Of a stretch of DNA of 64,000 nt, positions 47,316 through 60,195 are shown in pieces (positions within the stretch are counted from its first letter, which is position 1; each line of letters opens with the position of its first letter). Position numbers and translations under genes: made by a program. This DNA is from Microthyrium microscopicum (taxonomy: Eukaryota; Ascomycota; Dothideomycetes; Microthyriales; Microthyriaceae), in contig MU004231.1 of NCBI GenBank assembly GCA_010405405.1, positions 2,908,401-2,972,400 on the forward strand. Reading direction: 5' to 3'. The notes beneath the pieces are model-generated. The model did no database searches and had not been told where the DNA came from. It worked only from the letters and a program-made list of their open reading frames with translations.

Positions 47316-50300
47316 CTAAGCGGCTTGATATTTGCGGAGCTATGATATATTAGCATGAGCGAGCATTGTTTGAAAAGGTGTAAACTTACATCGAGGGTCA
47401 GTGTCTTTGAAGAATTCACGGCTTGGTCTCTCATGACTCCGACAAGAGTTTCGCTGCCTTCGAAGAAGCCAGGCTTGAGGGAGATGACAATGAATTGCAT
47501 GTTCGGACCAGCATTGCGCTGGATATAACCAACAAGCTTGGCAACATTGGCATTGTCCAAGGCTGCGTCGACTTCGTCAAGCACAAAGAATGGCGATGGC
47601 TGATATGAATGAACGGCAAATAGAAGAGCGAGGGCGGCCATTGTCTTTTCACCTCCGGAGAGATGTTCCATGTCTCGGAATCGCTTCAGTGGTGGCATAG
47701 CGTGGTACTTGAGACCGGCGAGGTACGGCTCATCAGGATCTTCATTGTCAAGATATCTTTATAGTTGTTAGCTGATATAAATCGAAAGTGGCTGAGGACT
47801 TACGCAGTTCCACCCATAGGTGTTTGCTCGCTCTTGGTGAGATCCTTGTAAACACTCTCGATCTGGCTAGAAATATGATTGAATGCTTTGTTGAAGAGTT
47901 CAAGGCGCTGTTGCTTGACATCGTCGAAGTCATCTCTCGCTCTCTTGGCGTCACGTCGGGCGCGTTCGAGATCTCGTTCTGCGTTGTTAAGTCTGGATTG
48001 GACTCCCTCCAAGCGGTCAGTGGCTTTCATGTTAGGTGCCATCTTCTCCAATTCATTGGTGAGGTCGTCAATCTTCTTCTGCAACATGTCATTCGCGGCC
48101 GGATCATCTTCTTTGAGTTCATCTTCGAGGTTATCAAAGTCGACTTCGATGCCATAGTCATCAACTTGACCGCCGGTTCTACCCTCGTCATCCACGTCCA
48201 TGACATCTTCGTCTTCGTCTTCTTCCTCTGCGTGAATTTCATTCAGTGGCAGAGCACTTAGGGGCTCAGAGTCTTCTGTCAATGGAATCTTGAGATCTTC
48301 CATTCGACTTTGACGAAGCATGGCATTTCGTTCTGTGGCTTTGCTGCGCATCTCGTTCTCGTGGTCGCCGATGGCTGCAATCGTAGAATTGACTTGCTTT
48401 GATTTCTCCTGCACCAATCGACGCTGCTCTTGGTATTTTTCTCCGCGCTCGGTGGCCGTCTCTTGGAGCTCGTTAAGGTTCTCGCTCATGTTCTCAAGCT
48501 CGTCATTGATGGCATCAATCTGTTGCTGTATGTCGTTGCGTTCGGCGGTCAGAGTGTTCAAAGTTTGGTTGCTTTGTACTACTGCTGCTTCCAGACTTTG
48601 CACCCGATCTGACTTCTCTTTAAGAGATTGCTCCTGGTACTCGATCCGACTTGCTAGTAGAGTTTTCTGTTTTACAAACTTGAGCTTCTCTACTGAAGCT
48701 TGCTGCTGAAGGGAGCCAAGCTGAGCATCGTACTCTCGGATATCGTCAAACCCATGCTTTTTACAAAATGATGCAAAGACTTGATCCTCAACTTCAGCGA
48801 TAGAGTCTTCGTGACCTTCGAGGCGACTCTTAATATTCTCCAGGCTCCTAACCTGTTGATTGTATTTTGGTTTCGCCTCTTTGAGTTGGCTCTTAGTCCA
48901 CTCAAGTGCCTTCTTCTTGTCGCTGATGTTCGAGTTGAAGCTCTGGATTTCCTTCTGAAAGAGATTTACTCGAGACTCAAGACCCACTAGTGATCCTTCA
49001 AGGGTTTCCTCCTCTTGAATGCTTCTCTGATCTTCGGATGGATCCAATTTGTGGAATTCTGCTATGAACCCTTCGTGCAATCTCTGTAGTCGGTCCACTT
49101 CAGAATCGTCCCAATTCCGGGACTTGTCGTGATCTCCTTGGCCACCTGTCATTGCACCGCCTTTGGAAATCTTGTCGCCATCCAGAGTCACTGCAGTACT
49201 ACCCTTGTTTTTGTCGTAGCAGATGGCGCGAGCAAGCTTTAGGTTGTCACAGATCAGAGTGCTTCCACATGCATATGCCATGGCACGCTCGTGCGCGGCA
49301 TCATACAATATCGTGTCGATTGCTAGCTGTGCTCCTTTGATGTTCTTGAGGTTGGGGCTAACTTGCTTGACTTGGATATGGTCGAGCGGGAGGAAAGTTG
49401 CTATACCTTTGCGCTGCTCCCGAAGGAAGTCGATACATTCCTTGGCTGTGCTCCAGGTATCAACAACGATAGAATCCAGCTGACGTCCAAGTGCAACACC
49501 AACAGCTCGTTCGAACTTCTTTTGTTTGGGCTTGCACAAATCAATCAGACGACCTTGTACACCGGGGAAGAGTCGCTTCAAACCGGCAACCATCTCCCTA
49601 GCCCGCGCATCGCGTTCGTTTCGTCGGCGTCCTTCCCTGGCACGGCTGAGCTTGTCATGATTTTCCTTAAACTTTTCTTCCAGCTCCTGTTTCTTGAGTT
49701 GGTTTTGCGTGCGCTTGGACTTGAGCTCACCAAGCTTCTTTCGCTGGCTGGCAATATCCTCTTTTGTCTCTTTGAGTTGTTTATTTGTCGCTGCCTTTTC
49801 GCTCTCGAGCTCGGCAATGTCTTCCTCAGCTTTCTGCTGTTGTCTCTCGAGGCTTTCAACTCTACTCTTCAGGGTACTAGCAGTCTGCTCCTCCGAGTTT
49901 AGTTGACGCTTGAGATCTGCGACTTCAGTCTGATCTTTGGCTGTCTGCTTGGTGACCTCGACTCGTAGTCTGTCGTATTCTTGAAGATCGGAGTCGCTCA
50001 GCTGCTTTCCGCCTTGTCGTGTCTTCTGCTTCCACTCATCCTCCGATCGCTGCTGTGCTTTTTCAACAACACTTAGGCTTTTCTTCAGATGATCAATTTC
50101 AGCGGTGAACGCGTCTCTCTCCTTTTTCACAGAGTCAAGACGATCCTGGGTCTTGCTGAGTTTATCGGCGGTGATTTGCATTTTTGTTTCGATAGGCACA
50201 AGCTCGCTGGTTTGCTCAGCCGCATCATTCTCTTTTTGCTTAATGATACGCTCAAGTTTAGAGCATTCACGATTGGCTTTGGCTTGCTGCTGTCTGGCAT

Positions 50301-51312
50301 CCTCTAGACCTTGATCGGCGGCATCTTTATTTCTTCGGTGCTCTTTCAACAAATTCTGATGTTTTGAGATCTCGACACCAGACTCTTCAATCTGCTGTTG
50401 CAAATGATACAGTTTCCACAGGACGTGCGTAACTATGGCGTCGTCCCGTTCAGCTGTCTTTCGCTCGAAAGCATCCGCTTCTTTCTTCTGTTCTTGATAT
50501 TGCTTGATTTCCGAGTTCATGGCTCGACGTTGGTTGAGCTTGAAAGCATGGTCTTCTGCGGCCTTTTCCGACTCGACTTTCAGGCGCTCATATTCTTCCT
50601 TGTATTCCAGACTACCAGAAATCTGTTCAATGAGACGGGTCAAGTCCTTGGGCGACTGCGATGCGATTTGCTCAACATCACCTTGAAACACTAGGAAATT
50701 GCGCGCCTTGATCAGAATGTTCTCGTGCTCCAGGGTATCGTTGTATTGTTTGGCGGTGACAACGCGGTTGTTAATGCGATATTCACTCTGACCTTGGGAC
50801 GTGATTGTTCTCTTCCACATGTGTTCCTCTCCCACATCATCCTCATACACAGCTGTGACATGTGCCGAATTAGGGTCATTACGCTGCGAAGCAGGCTCAG
50901 AGATTATTTCCTCGTCCGACGGAAGGTCGCCATTAGCGTGCCCATTGGTCTGGCCGTTGACCACCTCAGTCGCGTTGCCGTCCGCGTCAATCGTGGCAGT
51001 CTTAAGGACACGACCGCGGTAGACGAGATCCTTGAGTTGACTGGATCGCAAATGTGACGATTTGATGCCTAGAACAAAGGAAATCGCATCCATGCTTTTA
51101 TGTCGTTAGTGGCGGTCTTTGCGACTGGGAATATGCACCTACGAATTGGATTTGCCAGAGCCATTTGGACCGATGATGGACGTGAAGAACGAGTCGCCAA
51201 AGGGAAGGACATGGCTCCCTTTGTATGATTTGAAGTCTACACGAGTTAGATCTCATCAAAGGACTGCCAATTTGATCATACTGTAAAGCTCGAGACGAAT
51301 GAGTTTGCCCAT
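47316..51312 (-). CDS. SMC1: Cohesin subunit SMC1
   Basis: Minus-strand exons 51312-51282, 51236-51143, 51094-47804, 47756-47390 and 47339-47316 join to 1268 residues. Structural maintenance of chromosomes ATPase; with SMC3 and kleisin it holds sister chromatids. Walker A GPNGSGKS is at 33-40. Coiled coils flank a hinge (about 520-690) with FPGVQGRLIDLC and GGAMTGGQGDHDKS. The signature LSGGEKT (about 1167) and Walker B FFVLDEVDAALD (about 1190) close the ATPase. An acidic Glu/Asp run (about 48180-48240) sits in the second coil. The protein ends LRKYQAA, coded by an eight-codon last exon. The first exon has only ten full codons. Confidence 0.96.
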
Positions 51313-51764
51313 GCTGACGGGTCGCGCATGCGCGGGAGCCAAGTAATTGGCCAAAAGTCTTGTCGCGAATTTCGCGCAACGCGTTCGAAAGCTCCAGAAC
51401 TGAGCAAATGCGTTGGAGAGATACTCAATATGGAGGATGGTCCTAGATGGGGAGGACTGGTTTGTCTGGTCGTGCACATTGAACGCGACGCGCCCACCTC
51501 CACCAAAGCACGTGTTTGACAAGGCACCAACTTTTAGGAGCCTAGGGCACCAATATCCATCGATCTGATTGATGTCGAGCTCCAGTTTCCAGTGTTCCCA
51601 ATTTGGAGTTTCTTGTCTCTTCGTGTGTATGTTTAACCGCAATTCTATTCTACACTTGCGCCGTCAACTCCCGATCCTCCATATCCTCAAATCCACCGGT
51701 CCAAGTGCTGCCGAGGCCGCCTCCAGGCCCTCAGCAGCTCAACACCTCCTTCTTCATCACAAAA
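51313..51764. promoter_or_regulatory. Shared promoter region of SMC1 and MIM1
   Basis: 452 bases between divergent start codons. It includes GCGCATGCGC-like palindromic sequence at about 51327-51336 and ACGCGT-like boxes (GCAACGCGTTCG about 51379; GAACGCGACGCGCC about 51481). ACGCGT is the MBF cell-cycle box in yeasts, so the first could suit SMC1; this is inference. Confidence 0.45.
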
Positions 51765-52227
51765 ATGTCGTCGCCTCTAGAGTCCGATCCCCAAGACCGC
51801 AGTGACCTTACTCAATCCGGTGTCACAATACCTTCCGACTCCGAAAACTACGACGCTAATAACGAGTCCTCCTCTCCTCCATCTTCATCCGAGAGTCCAC
51901 CATTAATACTCTACCAACCCCCCACTCTTTGGGGATTATTCAGAGGAGCAGCCATCAATTTGGTGTTACCGTTCATCAATGGCTTGATGCTGGGATTCGG
52001 TGAGCTCTTTGCACATGAGCTCGCTTTTCGGTTAGGGTGGTCCGGCACTAAAGTAAGACTGTTGTTGATAGGATATTTTGCAATAGCTAAAGATGGAACA
52101 GATATTTCCCCGAAGCCGCAGTTCCAATGCTCATGTAGCTGGTCCAGGCGTCATCATTCAAGATGATCCAGTCCGGAGAAGAAGACGGAACGGTGAAGAA
52201 TTGGACATGTTGACTAGTCTCGAGTAA
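51765..52227 (+). CDS. MIM1: Mitochondrial outer-membrane import protein MIM1
   Basis: Exons 51765-52052 and 52102-52227 join to 137 residues. MIM1 inserts alpha-helical proteins into the mitochondrial outer membrane and helps assemble the TOM complex. An acidic/Ser-rich cytosolic half (1-65) is followed by the conserved single membrane helix and flank, LWGLFRGAAINLVLPFINGL and GFGELFAHELAFRLGW (about 68-108), which I recognise from fungal MIM1. The open frame extends upstream of the ATG through non-conserved sequence; the ATG at 51765 gives the family length. Confidence 0.9.
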
Positions 52228-52452
52228 AGCATTTGCGTCACAGTGTGTCGTTGATTTTCCAGTCTAGCGAGTTTTTGATACAAGGCACGAACACGAAAAT
52301 ATCGGTTGCAGTCCTGCCTAGAGTGCAGTATAGATACAAAGACATGTATGTAAGATATCCAAATATAAGAATGAGCAGCAATCTGGCTTTAGAGCCGTTC
52401 TTACTACCTCATCAGAAGTTCTTTGGCACAGCAGTTGCCTTATGTTCCATTA

Positions 52453-54159
52453 CTAGTAGCCGTATACAAAGGTTCTCTTCCGGTCGCCTCTACGCTCACT
52501 ACTCTCCATCTCCTGCGCGAATTCCTGTTCTGTCCACAATGCAGTCTCGGTTCGTCTCTTGCGATTCACCTGCATATACGACAAGCGGATCAGAAGAAAT
52601 CCTACAACAGCCGCTCCCAGAGAGATTAATGTAACCTTCAATGGATAGTTGTAGGTTGGGGCGTATTTTGCTTTGAAAATTTGACCAGATATCACACCAG
52701 CCAAGTTCGACCACCCATTGATACCCAGTATCACACTTCGCGTACCCTGGGTTAAAGTCAGCCCTCACTCGCTCATGGAAAGATGCTATATCACTTACTC
52801 CACTCGGGCTGTTTCCAGCTAGCCAAGCAGCGACTATGGGTCCTCCAACAAATGCACCAGCCAGACAAACGTGTGTGAAGCCATATCGTAACTTGTTGTC
52901 ACTCGACGTGATCATTACAATAAGTCCAATTATTGCGATTAGTACACCCACAACCAACCACAGGCTGCGTTCTCTAGTTCGGTCGGATAGCTTCATAATG
53001 ATCAAAAGACCAACAAATCCACTGCCACGAGTAAGTTTGCGATCCAAGTTGAAGGAGAGAGACTAACACAACAAAGGGAGGCACGCTCATTAAGCTTGCA
53101 TTTACGCCTTTATATCCCATACCTTGACTTGGTCAGCTCTGTTAAGAATTCTGGTTGAGAAACTCACCTTTGGTCATGACCGGGAGGAATGTAGTAAAAG
53201 CAGTGACGGGCAGAACGATGAAAATATTACAAGCAACAATCGCCAATTTCCTCCAATCTCGAAAGGCGTCCACAATATCTTGTTTTGTCAAAGACGTTGA
53301 TTCCACATGGTCCAAGTCTTGTCCCACGTCCACGTTGATTCTCCGCGAAGCATGCGCCCTCTCCGCGGGAGAGAGAAACCATGCTGTCTCCACTCTACCT
53401 GGCAGTGACACCAAAGACACGAAAGCCATGAGCACTGTCAATCCCCCTTCGAGAAGAAAGAGGATTTGCCAGTTCCGTATGGCACCAGAATGCAGTTTCA
53501 ACACTCCGGTGGCAACAAGACCTGAAAAAGCTCCAGCCACAGCATACATGCCAGTGAACATTCCGCTTCGAAAACCCAGGTATTCTTTTGGATATATCGT
53601 CGAGAGGTAGTAAAATGAAGTCGGTACGAATCCAGCCTCTGCAGCACCAAGCAGTAGTCTCAAAGCCTGGAATGTGCTCTCCTTTCTGGTCGCTGCGTGG
53701 GCCATCGATATTACTCCCCAAATTCCCAGCATCGCAGATATCCAATTCCTCGCACCGACTCGCCTTCCGATCATAGCAGAGAATGGCTGAAGCGTTACGT
53801 ATGTAACCGAGTATAGCGACAGAGCGTTTGCGACTGCATCTTCGCCAAGGTGAGCATCCTTGAGGAAAGCTACGAGAGATATCAGCAGTCGTCGTAGGCG
53901 CAAAGTGAGTTAGCTTACTACTGCTTGCTTGCGCAAAGCCAACGTTCGTCTTGTCAATTCCTTGAAACAGAAAATCGATCGCGAGAACCAACACGATGAA
54001 GAAGTCACATTTGAAGTTGATTGACTTATCCAGTCGCGCTTCTTCTTCATTTTCTGGCTGGTAATGTACTCTTTGTGGACCAGAGCGAGCTGTCTGAAGC
54101 ATTGGCTCAATCCCAATCTCGAGCCGAGATGGCTTTTGATCCGACGAAGACTTGGCCAT
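52453..54159 (-). CDS. MFS transporter, allantoate/anion:cation symporter type
   Basis: Minus-strand exons 54159-53919, 53869-53168, 53122-53068, 53021-52799 and 52746-52453 join to 504 residues. Plasma-membrane major facilitator with about 12 helices. Family marks: RLDKSINFKCDFFIVLVLAI, FLFQGIDKTNVGFAQ, ARNWISAMLGIWGVISMAHA, LLGAAEAGFVPTSFYYLSTI and FRSGMFTGMYAVAGAFSGL, all typical of the Dal5/Tna1/Seo1 group that carries small organic anions or vitamins. Substrate unknown. The last exon ends in a basic cytosolic tail. First exon donor has two equivalent choices three bases apart. Convergent with MIM1. Confidence 0.88.
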
Positions 54160-55504
54160 TGAAGACTTCAGGTTCACATAATCATATTGCAGAGTTCGAG
54201 AAAAGCCAAAAGCACAAATACTGCGCGCATTTCTGCTTCTTGGTATATCATCATCACAGCTGTCAGACGCGCGGATTGCAAGGGTTTGTCCGAACGGTTA
54301 ATTGTTCGGTACTAGTATCGCCTTCTGAGGAGTCTTGGAGCAATATACATTGATCGAAGCCAAGGAACTATAGCCGACAATATATAGGACCCTTGCAACG
54401 TGCTAGAGCTTGGGCATCAGTCTTAAATTAGTCGCTGAGGCATCAATTGATTGAGGCACTGAGAAGGCTACTCCAACAGCACCTGAGATAATTGGCTTTT
54501 AGTTTCAATACTGACAGGAGAGAAGTCTATCACTGCTTTATCTGGACTATCCCCAGTCATTCTACGAGGAGCACAATAGTACTGGGGAACATCTATACTG
54601 GCACGATCGGAGAACAGTGAGTCGTCTGATTTCCAACCTGTTAGTACTGTACATCTTCGTCAAACGCCACCTTTTTAAATCTCCTACTTTTGACATGTCG
54701 CTAGTTTGTGGCCAATTGGATCAATTGCTCGATCCGATCATCTGTTTGTTTCGAAACAAGAAGATCTCCAGTCATACTGACCACTTGTTGTTTCGTAAAA
54801 TCAGTACTCAAGTCGGCCTCGCAAAGACAACGTAATTTGGTGGACCCATCTTCAAGGTATGAGTGGTACTCCTTTGTGAAAGCAGTCGATGTTGGTTCCT
54901 ATGCACAATCATATTGGCCAATGAAGATATACCTCCGCCTAGAAAAGCTCCCAGAGTTTGACGCTTACAGCCATTTTGACAAAGATCTGCATAAGGGTCC
55001 AAGGAACGGTCTATCTCTTGAACTGACTTGCCGTTACGAGCCAGGCCAGTGTTTTGATACTCCACCCTGACAGCTTCACCAACAAGCTCTTTCACCCAAC
55101 AGCAGACTCTCTTTCAATAGCACATGGACATTTCTCAGCTTTTGTAAATAGAATATCTTGAGATTTCAAGTGCTTTTTAGTACATATTTCCAGAATATTC
55201 TCAGCAGTATGGAACCACTTGTACATTACTCGATTGGCTGCATGTATCCATGTACTGTGCATAAAAATGTACCTGGTTCGTCATTGTTTCATAGTCCGCG
55301 ACACTGTTCTGCTGCTTCAACACCAATCGTTTCATCGACAAGCCTGATCCAACCTTCCGCTGCAATGTCAATGGTTCCATACTCTTGCATTAAAAAATGG
55401 ATCTTCAATGGTCGTCTCTCCTTTTCATCCTCCCAAAGCCTCGATATTTCACGCTCCTTTGTTGTATTGTCGAAAACACTCTTTTTTCATGAGTTCTTTA
55501 CAGC
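54160..55504. other. Intergenic 1.35 kb
   Basis: Between two divergent genes. Open frames of 95-120 codons at 54708-55095 on both strands overlap each other and match nothing I know. No convincing gene. Confidence 0.45.
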
Positions 55505-57812
55505 ATGTTATTTTTTGGTAGATCAGTCAGTCTTTTGGCCTCTGCAATTTTCACATTTTTCTTGGTTGCGACTTTGTGGGACAGTTCCAAATCTTATCGC
55601 GCACGGAGAGGCACTTTGTTTGGAGACAATATTCCAGACTCGTTGGAAAATGTCGTGGCGGAGTCTGTTCTAGATTTTGAACATCAGTCACCATTACCTG
55701 ACACAAGTAAACCATCACCTGGCTCCCAACATAATGGCGGAAACGGTGCTGTATCAGCCGGGAAGGTTGGATCGGAAGAGAAGAAGGATGACAAGATTGC
55801 AATGGATGAATATATGAAAGACATACTCAAGTGGCAGAAACCGAAGGACAAAGATAGGCACTGGCCGCAGTACAGTGACTTTGACGGAAAAGACTATGAT
55901 CCAAATCGATGGGAAGGATTTCCAGAGTAAGCTCTGAACAAGATCTGAAGATACATCATGCTCATTTATTTCTAGGGAGAAAGGTTACTACCTTCAATCA
56001 GGACACAAACAATTCGAGGACTCCAGCTCTTCTTTCGAAAGGCTGTATGCCCCATATCCCGATTACCAGTCCTCAGAGTACCGAAGCAAATTCAAAGGGG
56101 ACTTTGTGTCCTGTAATGGACCTCGAGGAAAGCCTCTCAACGAGAGCGATGAAGATTCAATACGCGTATACGATTCGGTTCCCAACGCTTTTCCGGAACC
56201 TTTCATTGGGTCTCACGATGCAGTAGGATTGCACACTGGCATGTGTTTTGATAGAGCACAAAGATACGGACCCTACGGCGTGGAGCCGCTCTCCAAATTC
56301 CCAATAAGCTATGTTGACTGGGACAAGGTGTACTGGGGTCATCTACAGAATGAATGTGTCGCAAAGAACGAGAATCGCTTCGCACCTCAATCTCCACAGT
56401 CAAACGACGAAATGTCCGAATTTATGAGCCATAAAGTATCAGAGCACCGGCCAGGAACATCACAAAGCTCGGAAACGAAGACTAAAGACGGAAAGACCTA
56501 TCAATCGCGGACGGCGATTCTTCTTCGAACTTGGGAAGGTTACGAGTACTCTGATAATGACATTATGGTTATCCGGTCCATGGTTACAGAGTTATCATTA
56601 CAAAGCGGCGGAGAGTTTCAAGTCTTTTTACTGGTCAATATCAAAGATCGGTCACAGCCTATCTTCACCGATGCGAGGGCATATAGGAAGACACTACGAA
56701 AAGTTGTGCCCAGAGAACTTCAGGACATTGCAATTCTCTGGAGTGAAGAAATTTGCGAAAGACTATATCCAGATGTCGGTGACTGGCAAGTTTATTGGCA
56801 ACAGTTCATGCCAGTACAGTGGTTCTCTGAAAGTCATCCCGAATTTGACTATGTCTGGAATTGGGAGATGGATGTTCGATATATCGGCAACCACTACCAC
56901 TTTCTAACTCAAGTGGGCTACTTTGCTGGACAACAGTCTCGAAAATATCTATGGGAGAGAAACGCCAGGTTTTACATCCCATCTTTCCATGGATCCGACT
57001 GGAATACCTACCTCAACGACACAAATGCCATAATCGCAGACTCCGTTGCAAAAGGCGAAATTCCTGAACCAATTTGGGGAGCAAAAACCTACTCTTCCTC
57101 ACAAAAACCTCTAGGCCCAACTCCTCCGCGATCTCAAGATGCCGACAGTTTCGAATGGGGAGTTGGAGAGGAAGCTGACTTTATCACACTTCTTCCTATC
57201 TGGGATCCGGTTAAGACACGTTGGACTATGAAGAACAAAGTATGGAACTACACGCCCGGCATACGGCCACAATTCTCGCGAGATCATCCTACCGATGACG
57301 ATTTCACCCATCCGTCACTGAAGAATCTTCCTCGACGCGGATACATCAATACAGTGGCGCGACTATCCAAACGACTGCTTCACGCCATGCATCTAGAGCA
57401 GATGGCTGGACGAAGCATGCAAGCTGAAATGTGGCCATCGAGTGTAGCGCTACAGCACGGCTTCAAAGCCGTGTATGTTCCACAGCCAGTATATAGCGGT
57501 AGACAATGGCCTGGCCGGTATGCAGATGCAGTGTTCAACTCCAATGGAGGAATAGGAGCACGATGGGGTCAAGAGGATGACAGCATCTACAACCAAGATC
57601 GGGAGCAGAACTTCCGTTCTTGGAGCTGGTATTATCATGCGGAATTTCCAAAAGTCTTGTACCGGCGGTGGATGGGCTGGAAGAGCGAAGATTCGCTGGG
57701 TAATGTAGGCGGACAAGAATGGGAGCAAAAGGATGACGGACCAAAAGGTCGTATGTGCTTGCCGCCGATGCTGTTGCATCCTGTAAAGCGGCGCGATATT
57801 GAGACTTCGTGA
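55505..57812 (+). CDS. DUF3405 type II membrane protein, glycosyltransferase-like
   Basis: Exons 55505-55926 and 55976-57812 join to 752 residues. One N-terminal membrane helix (about 7-24) suggests a Golgi type II protein. A low-complexity stem follows (to about 110). The DUF3405 domain covers the rest: YYLQSGHKQFEDSSSSFERL region, RTAILLRTWEGYEYSDNDI (about 320-338), FDYVWNWEMDVRYIGNHYHF (about 440-460), and SSVALQHGFKAVYVPQPVY near the end. DUF3405 proteins are fungal and thought to be glycosyltransferases; the acidic EMD may be the metal-binding site. Substrate unknown. Ends 243 bases from the next gene on the other strand. Confidence 0.88.
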
Positions 57813-58055
57813 GCATAAAAATTTGTACATAGATTTAGCGGCATTGCTTTTTGTTTTTGAAATAGGTCGTCAACAAAAGACTGCACCTTCACAACCTGTT
57901 TGATGTTTTAATGATGACCAAAGTGGTCGATTCTTTCATTCAGTCCACTTTCCAAGTAACAGTACAAAGCTCTCCAAGATGTGAACGATCAATACAGGTA
58001 ACAACAACAGGTGGTTCGACATCCGAGAATATGTTTGAACGCGATGTTATCTGTT

Positions 58056-59218
58056 TCAGCCTGAAAGAGTCGCTTCGAAAGCCTTCACACTTTGCTTCCA
58101 GTACAAGAAGAAACCATCGTCAATCAGTTTCTTGGTACAAGCAAAGGCCATCTGAAAGACATCGGAATACTTGCAGACCGAGTAGAGGGTCAGTACCCGA
58201 TCCAAATTCCCCTGAACTTGACTTGCATCCACGGAACCTCCTGCGCTTGTGTCAGCCAGGTATGATTCCACCAGTCTCATCACCCCATAGCGATGGTCTT
58301 CGGTGCTTCGATCCATTGCACTGCCAGAAAGTTCTTCGAATGTCATCTTGGCGCGGCCGAGTTCCATCGACAACTGAACATGCAACTCTTGAGCAAGTTT
58401 CTCTGCAGTCTCAATATCTGTCATCAACTTGGTGCAGAGCTGACGCCATCTGTTTTCAAGTCCAGACTTGAACATTCCAGCTTGCAGGATTTCGGCGCAG
58501 GTTGTAGGCATGTGTGACTTCACGAGGTACATCTGATATTCCGAAGGGAAGGGTAGGGACAGAGCCGCTCGACCGATTGCGCCCTTGCAGTTTTCGATGT
58601 TTCCGAGGAGTGTCTTCAGTATCCCATGGGAAACCATGCAGGCTAAGGTTGGAGCATCTGGACAATCCGTGAAGCCTCCTGCCATGAAAACTAATCATCT
58701 CGTTAGTGACTGTTGAGGAGACAATCGGAAGAAGATTCAATCGTGATTGGTATGAGAGCGCGTCAATCATTCGCTTATCCCTGGGAAGATGAGGAGGACA
58801 TACCACTAGCACTTGCGGTCTGATAGTCTGGCCAGAGAACCATGTCATTGCTGCTTAGTGCTGAGCCTGCAACATCATTCTCGAACTCGTAGTTGCGAAA
58901 GCCCTCTTTCATACACTCAACAAGAAATGTGGTGATATCGGTGACATCCTCGATCATTTCCCCGCGAAAGTTGTAAGCCGCGGTCAGCATGGTTTCCATC
59001 GAGGCTTTCCATTCATTATGGAATTGCCGACCGAATTGATGGCTAGATGACTCATGAATTAGCAGTTCATCTCCAGAAGCATATGCCAATTGCTCAGAAA
59101 GGATAACTCACGGAACATCGGAAGAAGAGGACTCCTCGCTCAGGTCGGACGAAGATGACAAAGATAGTGCCCGCAGGTTCGTTCGGCCGAATCTCAGCGG
59201 CATTGCTTGAAGAGCCAT
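58056..59218 (-). CDS. Unrecognised protein
   Basis: Minus-strand exons 59218-59112, 59042-58804 and 58690-58056 join in phase to 326 residues. I do not recognise the family. The N-terminus has a Ser/Glu-rich stretch (SLSSSSDLSEESSSSDVP). The remainder looks like a soluble all-helical protein without signal peptide or membrane segment; marks that may help a search are DITTFLVECMKEGFRNYEFE, FTDCPDAPTLACMVSHGILK and a C-terminal KLIDDGFFLYWKQSVKAFEA. Coding is supported by phase-matched splice sites and by long open frames. Divergent from the PLC-like gene. Confidence 0.65.
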
Positions 59219-60195
59219 GACTTCAGCCTGGCTAGTTGACCTTGTGAAGGTGAGAATTAAACGAGCGACGAGGGTATGTTGAAAGAGTGAGAAACCGGGT
59301 CGGAGTCTGAGGATGGCAGTGTTACGGCTTAAGTAGAGCCAAACCACCAACTGACTGAACTTTGGACGCCTGCCATATTGGGCAATGCTTATGGAAACTC
59401 GATACAAAAGGAGACGACGTTTTGAACAGCAGTAGCATCAACCTTTCTCCTTCTAGTATCATCACCCATCTATCACCGTCTAGCTTTGCCGGAAAGAGAA
59501 GTTGAAGAGAGGAAACCTCACTTCACATTTCCGGGGTTGATAATAGAGCGATCGAATAAGGCAGGGCCGACTTTCTACATGGCCTCGAAGACAAAATCAT
59601 GGTTTCGTATTGACGTCTGTCTCTTTCAAAGAAGCTAATCCCCTTATGCCCTTGCTCTTCTCAGTAGTATTTGTTTCTGTGATCGAAGTTCTTGGCCATG
59701 ATGGAGATGTCGTTACCGCTTTTAGAAGTGGATAGATTCCGTGTCGATGCTTCGATGAGATTGTAAGAGAAGAATGTCTGCGAGATGCATATGGCGATGA
59801 TGTTGTCGGTGTTGGTCGGACGAGCTCGCTGCTCAAGGGGCTCCTGAAGCCAATTACTTCTTCCCAGCCTCATGGATTCCACTTTGGGCGATTTATTCAT
59901 GGACCCCACCAAACGCCCCACCTCTCAGATGCACCGCATTCACCATCCGACAGTTTGACTGGCTAGACTGGTGTTCCATTTCTTCTTAGATGCATGGCGC
60001 AGCCCGCAAAACGAATACCAAGATGGCGGATTCTCTGGCTAGACGGGGTCGTGCATGAAGCTCAGCTCCTTCAGGGTCTCCTGAGCTTGCGCACAAAAGA
60101 CAGATGCTCTCAAAGCTTTCATTGCCTGCTCTCACGATCTCCAACTTCGGATAGTTCTTTCTCGACTTTTACTGGAAACCGGCTTAATATTCGGA
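59219..60195. other. Intergenic 1 kb between divergent genes
   Basis: No gene seen. An open frame at 59994-60203 (69 codons) overlaps the next start codon in another frame and is probably chance. Confidence 0.4.

Noticed and set aside
49363-49902. 179-codon plus-strand frame inside SMC1
   Set aside because: Antisense shadow of the SMC1 coiled coil.
54708-55095. Overlapping 95-120 codon frames on both strands
   Set aside because: Mutually antisense, no family marks; coding bias could not be judged by eye.
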